From Agromyces sp. Leaf222 (GTDB taxonomy: Bacteria > Actinomycetota > Actinomycetes > Actinomycetales > Microbacteriaceae): a stretch of DNA of 21,806 nucleotides. Of the stretch, positions 18,816 through 21,806 are shown in pieces; position 1 is the stretch's first letter; every line of letters begins with the position of its first letter. A model generated the notes under the pieces. That model did not search any database. It had not been told where the DNA came from and was given only the letters and a program-made list of their open reading frames with translations. The stretch covers positions 10,065 to 31,870 of the forward strand of contig NZ_LMKQ01000003.1 in NCBI RefSeq assembly GCF_001421565.1, written 5' to 3'. A program made the position numbers and the translations under genes.

Positions 18816-21806
18816 TCAGCTCTGCGTCGAGTTGCGACGGGAACGGATGACGAGCACGGCGATGACCGCGAGCACGATCACCAGCAGCGCGGCGGAGAGC
18901 GCCCAGATCCACCAGGTCGACGTGGTCGACGCGGCGGCCTGGTCGACCGCCTCGGTGTCGGCGGACTCCGCGTCGGCCTCGACGTCGGCCGCCTCGACCG
19001 CGGCGGGCGCCGCGACGACGCAGTCGGTCGACACGGTGGCCGTGAACGACACCGGGTCGAGCTGCTCGCCCGACGGGTAGGTGCCGAAAGCTGCTGCACC
19101 GTCGGCGGTGAGCACCGCCGTCGCCTCACCGGCCAGCACGCCGTCGACCACTGTGACGCCGTCGGCGAGCTCGAGGTCGGCGAAGCGCACCGACTTCAGG
19201 TCGATCGGCTCGCCGTCCTGCGTCGTGCCCGAGACATCCAGCAGCAGGGTCGCGCCGCCGTCGCCGTCGAGTTCGACCTTCGGGTTCGCGATCGTCGTGT
19301 CGAGGGCGCCGTCGTGGCCCGTGAACTCGATCGTGCCGTCGTAGGCGAGCACGCCTCGGCCCGACACCTCGAGCGAGCCCGAGCCCTTCGAGAAGGCGAA
19401 CACGCCGCCGTCCTCGGTGACGCCGGTGAGCGTCCAGTCGCCGTTCGCGATGCCGCTCGTGAGGTAGCTGCGGAACGACTCCTTGAAGCCCCAGTCGAGG
19501 CTTCCGGCGGTCACCTTGCACGCACCGACCGTCTCGGCCGGCACGACGAACTGCACGCCGACCGCGGTCGAGCCCTGGAACGTCAGGGTGTGCGTGCCCG
19601 GCTCGAGCGAGGCCGGGATGCTGCCCGTCCACGAGACGACGCCCGACCCGTCGGCGACGAGGTCGGCGGCGAGCACGATCGGCGTCGAGTAGACGACCGC
19701 CGCGATGCCCTCCTCGTTCGACTCGAAGCCGCCCGCGGTCACCGTGACGCGCTTGCCCGCGCCGAGCGACTCGAGCGTCGCGGCGTCGAGCGTGATGCCG
19801 GTGGTCGCCGGCGGGGTGTCGGGGTAGCTCGGCTTCTCGTCATCGGTCGACGACGAAGCGGATGCCACGACGACCGTTCCGCCGGTGCCGTCGCCGCCCG
19901 AACCGCCGGCCACGCCGGCCGAACCGATGACGACGGTGAGCGGGTCGAGGACCTGGCCCGCACCGTAGTAGCCCTGGAATGCGGCCGCACCGGCCGAGGT
20001 GAGCGTCACCGGGGCGTTCGAGAAGCGCGTCGCGCCGTCGACGGTCGAGCGCGACGCCGACGACAGGTCGACGTTCGCGAGGTCGACGCGGTCGCCGTTC
20101 ACCGAGACGACGAGGGTCGCGGTGCCGACGCCGTTCGCGACGAGCGTGGGGTTGCTGAAGCTCAGGTCGAGCGCGCCGTTGTGGCCCGTGAAGCGCACGG
20201 TTCCGGCGTAGTCGGCTGCACCGGTCGTGGTGATCGGGCTGAACGAGCTGCCCGACTGCACGAAGCGGAACGACGATCCGTTGGAGCTGGCGCCGCCGCC
20301 GACGGCGATCGAGCCCTTCGCGTTGACACCTGTGATGTAGGCGCGGAAGGAAGTGGAGACGCCCCAGTCGAGCGATCCGGCCGCGATCACGACCGGGGGC
20401 GTCACGGTGCCGCCGCCGTTGTTGCCACCGCCGTTGTTGCCACCGCCGTTGTTGCCACCGCCGTTGTTCCCGCCGCCGCTGCTCGCGAGCAGCGTGATCG
20501 GCGCGAAGGCGTCGAGCGAGCGGTCGGTCACCGAGAGCCCGTGGGCCGCCGACGTGGCGACGTGGTAGCTCTTCGAGCGGTCGAAGGCACCGGCCGCGAT
20601 CGTGAAGGTCGTCGTGAACGAGCCGTCGACGATGAGGGAGGTCGGAACCCACGTCGAGGCGATCCAGCCGTCGTTGACGAGCGGGCCGTGTCCGTTCCAG
20701 ATCGTGGTCTCGCCGACGAGCACGTAGGCGCCGTTGGCGGCGCCGGCACCGGTGAAGCCCGTGCCCTTGACCGTGAGCGTGTTCTTGACCGCCGGGTCGA
20801 CGCCTGCTGCCGGCAGCACCGTCAGCTTCGGTGCGGACGCACCCGGATCGGTGCCCGGGTCGGTTCCGGGATCGGTCGCGGCGAAGGCGATCGGCACGGC
20901 GAGCTCGTTCGCGGCCTGCACGGCACCACCGGCTCCGAGCGTGAAGACGGCCAGCGTGTAGCCGTCCTTCGCCTTGGCATCGAGCGCGGCCTTCGTCACC
21001 TCGACGGTCCACGAGACATCCGCGGTTCCGTCGGCGTTCTTGGTCCACTTCGTCGGCGCATACGTGTTCGCCGTGTCGGAGACCCAGGTGTTGTACGCGT
21101 TCGTGCGTGCGCTCGACGGCGCACCCTCCGAGGCCCTCCAGGTGTCGGCGAGCCATCCGACCTGGATGTAGAACCCGGCCTCGCCGGGCGCGTAGGTCGA
21201 TGCGAAGCCGGTCGCGTAGTCGTCGGCCGTGATCGTGAGCTGCTCGCCCGCGGGGTTCAACTCCGCGGTCTTGGACACCGTCAGCGTCGGCACCGTCGGC
21301 TCGACCGGCGGCGCGAAGGCGATGGGGACGGCGAGCTCGTTCGCGGCCTGCACGGCACCGCCGGCACCGAGGGTGAACACCGCGAGCGTGTAGCCGTCCT
21401 TCGCCTTGGCGTCGACCTCGGCCTTGGTCACGTCGACCGTCCACGACACGTTCGCGGTGCCGTCGGCGTTCTTCGTCCACTTCGTGGGCGCGATCGTGTT
21501 CGCCTCATCGGCGACCCAGGTGTTCTTCGCATTCGTTCGCGCACTGGAGGGCGCCTTCTCGGACGCCTTCCAGACCTCGGCGAGCCATCCGACCTGGATG
21601 TAGAAGCCGGCCTCACCGGGCGCGTAGTTGGACGTGAAGCCCGTCGCGTAGTTCTCGGCCGTGATCGTGAGTTCTTCGCCCTCAGGGTTCAGCCCCTCGG
21701 TCTTCGAGACCGAGAGCACCGGGTCCGCGACCGGCTCGGGAGGAGCGGGCTGCTTGATCGTGATCGGGGCGAACGCGTCGAGCGTGCGGTCGGTCACCGA
21801 GAGACC
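18816..21806 (-). CDS. HtaA-domain haem-binding surface protein, membrane-anchored (N-terminus outside window)
   Basis: At least 996 aa; the frame is open through the right edge, so the signal peptide is missing. From N to C: the end of a domain with VTDRTLDAFAPIT; two 144-aa tandem Ig-like domains (about 21716-20880) with EAGFYIQVGWLA and ELAVPIAFA; a different Ig-like domain ending in VTDRSLDAFAPIT (about 20830-20490); a GGGNN linker; HtaA domain 1 (about 20381-19930); a linker and Ig-like domain; HtaA domain 2 (about 19513-19035); and an acidic stalk, one membrane helix and the tail RSRRNSTQS. Both HtaA domains keep SFRxY, matching Ser and the haem-ligand Tyr of Corynebacterium HtaA, and FTGHxGAL with the partner His. 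It should bind haem at the cell surface. There is no sortase motif and no haem transporter gene in the window. Confidence 0.88.
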   Translation of the reverse strand, partial: GLSVTDRTLDAFAPITIKQPAPPEPVADPVLSVSKTEGLNPEGEELTITAENYATGFTSNYAPGEAGFYIQVGWLAEVWKASEKAPSSARTNAKNTWVADEANTIAPTKWTKNADGTANVSWTVDVTKAEVDAKAKDGYTLAVFTLGAGGAVQAANELAVPIAFAPPVEPTVPTLTVSKTAELNPAGEQLTITADDYATGFASTYAPGEAGFYIQVGWLADTWRASEGAPSSARTNAYNTWVSDTANTYAPTKWTKNADGTADVSWTVEVTKAALDAKAKDGYTLAVFTLGAGGAVQAANELAVPIAFAATDPGTDPGTDPGASAPKLTVLPAAGVDPAVKNTLTVKGTGFTGAGAANGAYVLVGETTIWNGHGPLVNDGWIASTWVPTSLIVDGSFTTTFTIAAGAFDRSKSYHVATSAAHGLSVTDRSLDAFAPITLLASSGGGNNGGGNNGGGNNGGGNNGGGTVTPPVVIAAGSLDWGVSTSFRAYITGVNAKGSIAVGGGASSNGSSFRFVQSGSSFSPITTTGAADYAGTVRFTGHNGALDLSFSNPTLVANGVGTATLVVSVNGDRVDLANVDLSSASRSTVDGATRFSNAPVTLTSAGAAAFQGYYGAGQVLDPLTVVIGSAGVAGGSGGDGTGGTVVVASASSSTDDEKPSYPDTPPATTGITLDAATLESLGAGKRVTVTAGGFESNEEGIAAVVYSTPIVLAADLVADGSGVVSWTGSIPASLEPGTHTLTFQGSTAVGVQFVVPAETVGACKVTAGSLDWGFKESFRSYLTSGIANGDWTLTGVTEDGGVFAFSKGSGSLEVSGRGVLAYDGTIEFTGHDGALDTTIANPKVELDGDGGATLLLDVSGTTQDGEPIDLKSVRFADLELADGVTVVDGVLAGEATAVLTADGAAAFGTYPSGEQLDPVSFTATVSTDCVVAAPAAVEAADVEADAESADTEAVDQAAASTTSTWWIWALSAALLVIVLAVIAVLVIRSRRNSTQS
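20410..20480 (-). repeat. 15-bp tandem repeat encoding the GGGNN linker
   Basis: About four copies of CCGCCGTTGTTGCCA, the last with TTCC instead of TTGC, encode Gly-Gly-Gly-Asn-Asn on the minus strand. It is a flexible linker between the Ig-like part and HtaA domain 1. The unit is a multiple of three, so copy number changes would keep the frame. Confidence 0.85.
20880..21716 (-). repeat. Tandem 144-aa Ig-like domain duplication
   Basis: Two domains start at 21716 (LSVSKTEGLNPEG) and 21284 (LTVSKTAELNPAG), exactly 432 bp apart, and both end in ELAVPIAFA. They differ mostly by conservative changes, pointing to an older internal duplication within the surface-protein gene. Confidence 0.8.

Noticed and set aside
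18816..18915. Sortase signal at the end of the HtaA protein
   Set aside because: No LPXTG or LAXTG motif precedes the helix. A plain C-terminal membrane anchor followed by RSRRNSTQS is seen.
1..21806. tRNA, rRNA, insertion sequence, phage, toxin-antitoxin or defence genes
   Set aside because: No matching motifs or inverted-repeat-flanked transposase frames were found on either strand.

Overview
The window is high-GC actinobacterial DNA, most likely from Microbacteriaceae (Agromyces/Microbacterium-like). This rests on the purF, purM and DUF3073 neighbourhood, a class E sortase signal (LASTG), MocR-type regulators, many promoters that sit directly on start codons (leaderless mRNAs), and a palindromic GGTCTCGATAC...TACTCGACC repeat of a kind I associate with that family. 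No tRNA, rRNA, CRISPR, insertion sequence or phage gene was seen. The region looks chromosomal.

Left part (1-5300). The window opens inside a cell-wall protein made of chaplin-like repeats, with a Pro/Asp/Thr stalk and a sortase signal. A perfect 83-bp tandem duplication breaks its reading frame. Next is a divergent MocR regulator/YczE membrane protein pair with a clear operator between the two genes. An autoregulated-looking operon on the minus strand follows: a DUF4097 adhesin-like protein, then a PadR regulator with a 4-base overlap, preceded by two CGATATATCG palindromes.

Middle part (5300-11400). A TipA-type MerR regulator has a palindromic operator in its promoter and a strong internal ribosome site that should make the ligand-binding half on its own. 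It is followed by a GNAT acetyltransferase, an overlapping pair of CrcB/Fluc fluoride channel genes, a KimA-like potassium transporter, a flavin monooxygenase-like protein on the minus strand, and DUF3073.

Right part (11400-18300). purM and an LLM-family oxidoreductase form a minus-strand unit. purF lies on the plus strand. Between them are a hypothetical protein, a PaaI-type thioesterase, and a divergent PdxR-like MocR/AhpD pair. A large nested inverted repeat and a second inverted repeat lie between ahpD and purF.

Right end (18300-21806). A small two-helix membrane protein precedes the 3' part of a very large surface protein. That protein has Ig-like repeats, a Gly-Asn linker, two HtaA haem-binding domains and a C-terminal membrane anchor. 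Its N-terminus lies beyond the window.

Together the region holds surface proteins at both ends (chaplin-like and haem-binding), ion homeostasis (F-, K+), four ligand-responsive regulators each beside a probable operator, and two purine biosynthesis enzymes. The most unusual points are the frame-breaking repeat duplication, the TipAL/TipAS-like internal start in a cysteine-free protein, the MocR protein that lacks the usual arginine after its PLP lysine, the nested inverted repeat ahead of purF, and the HtaA surface protein.
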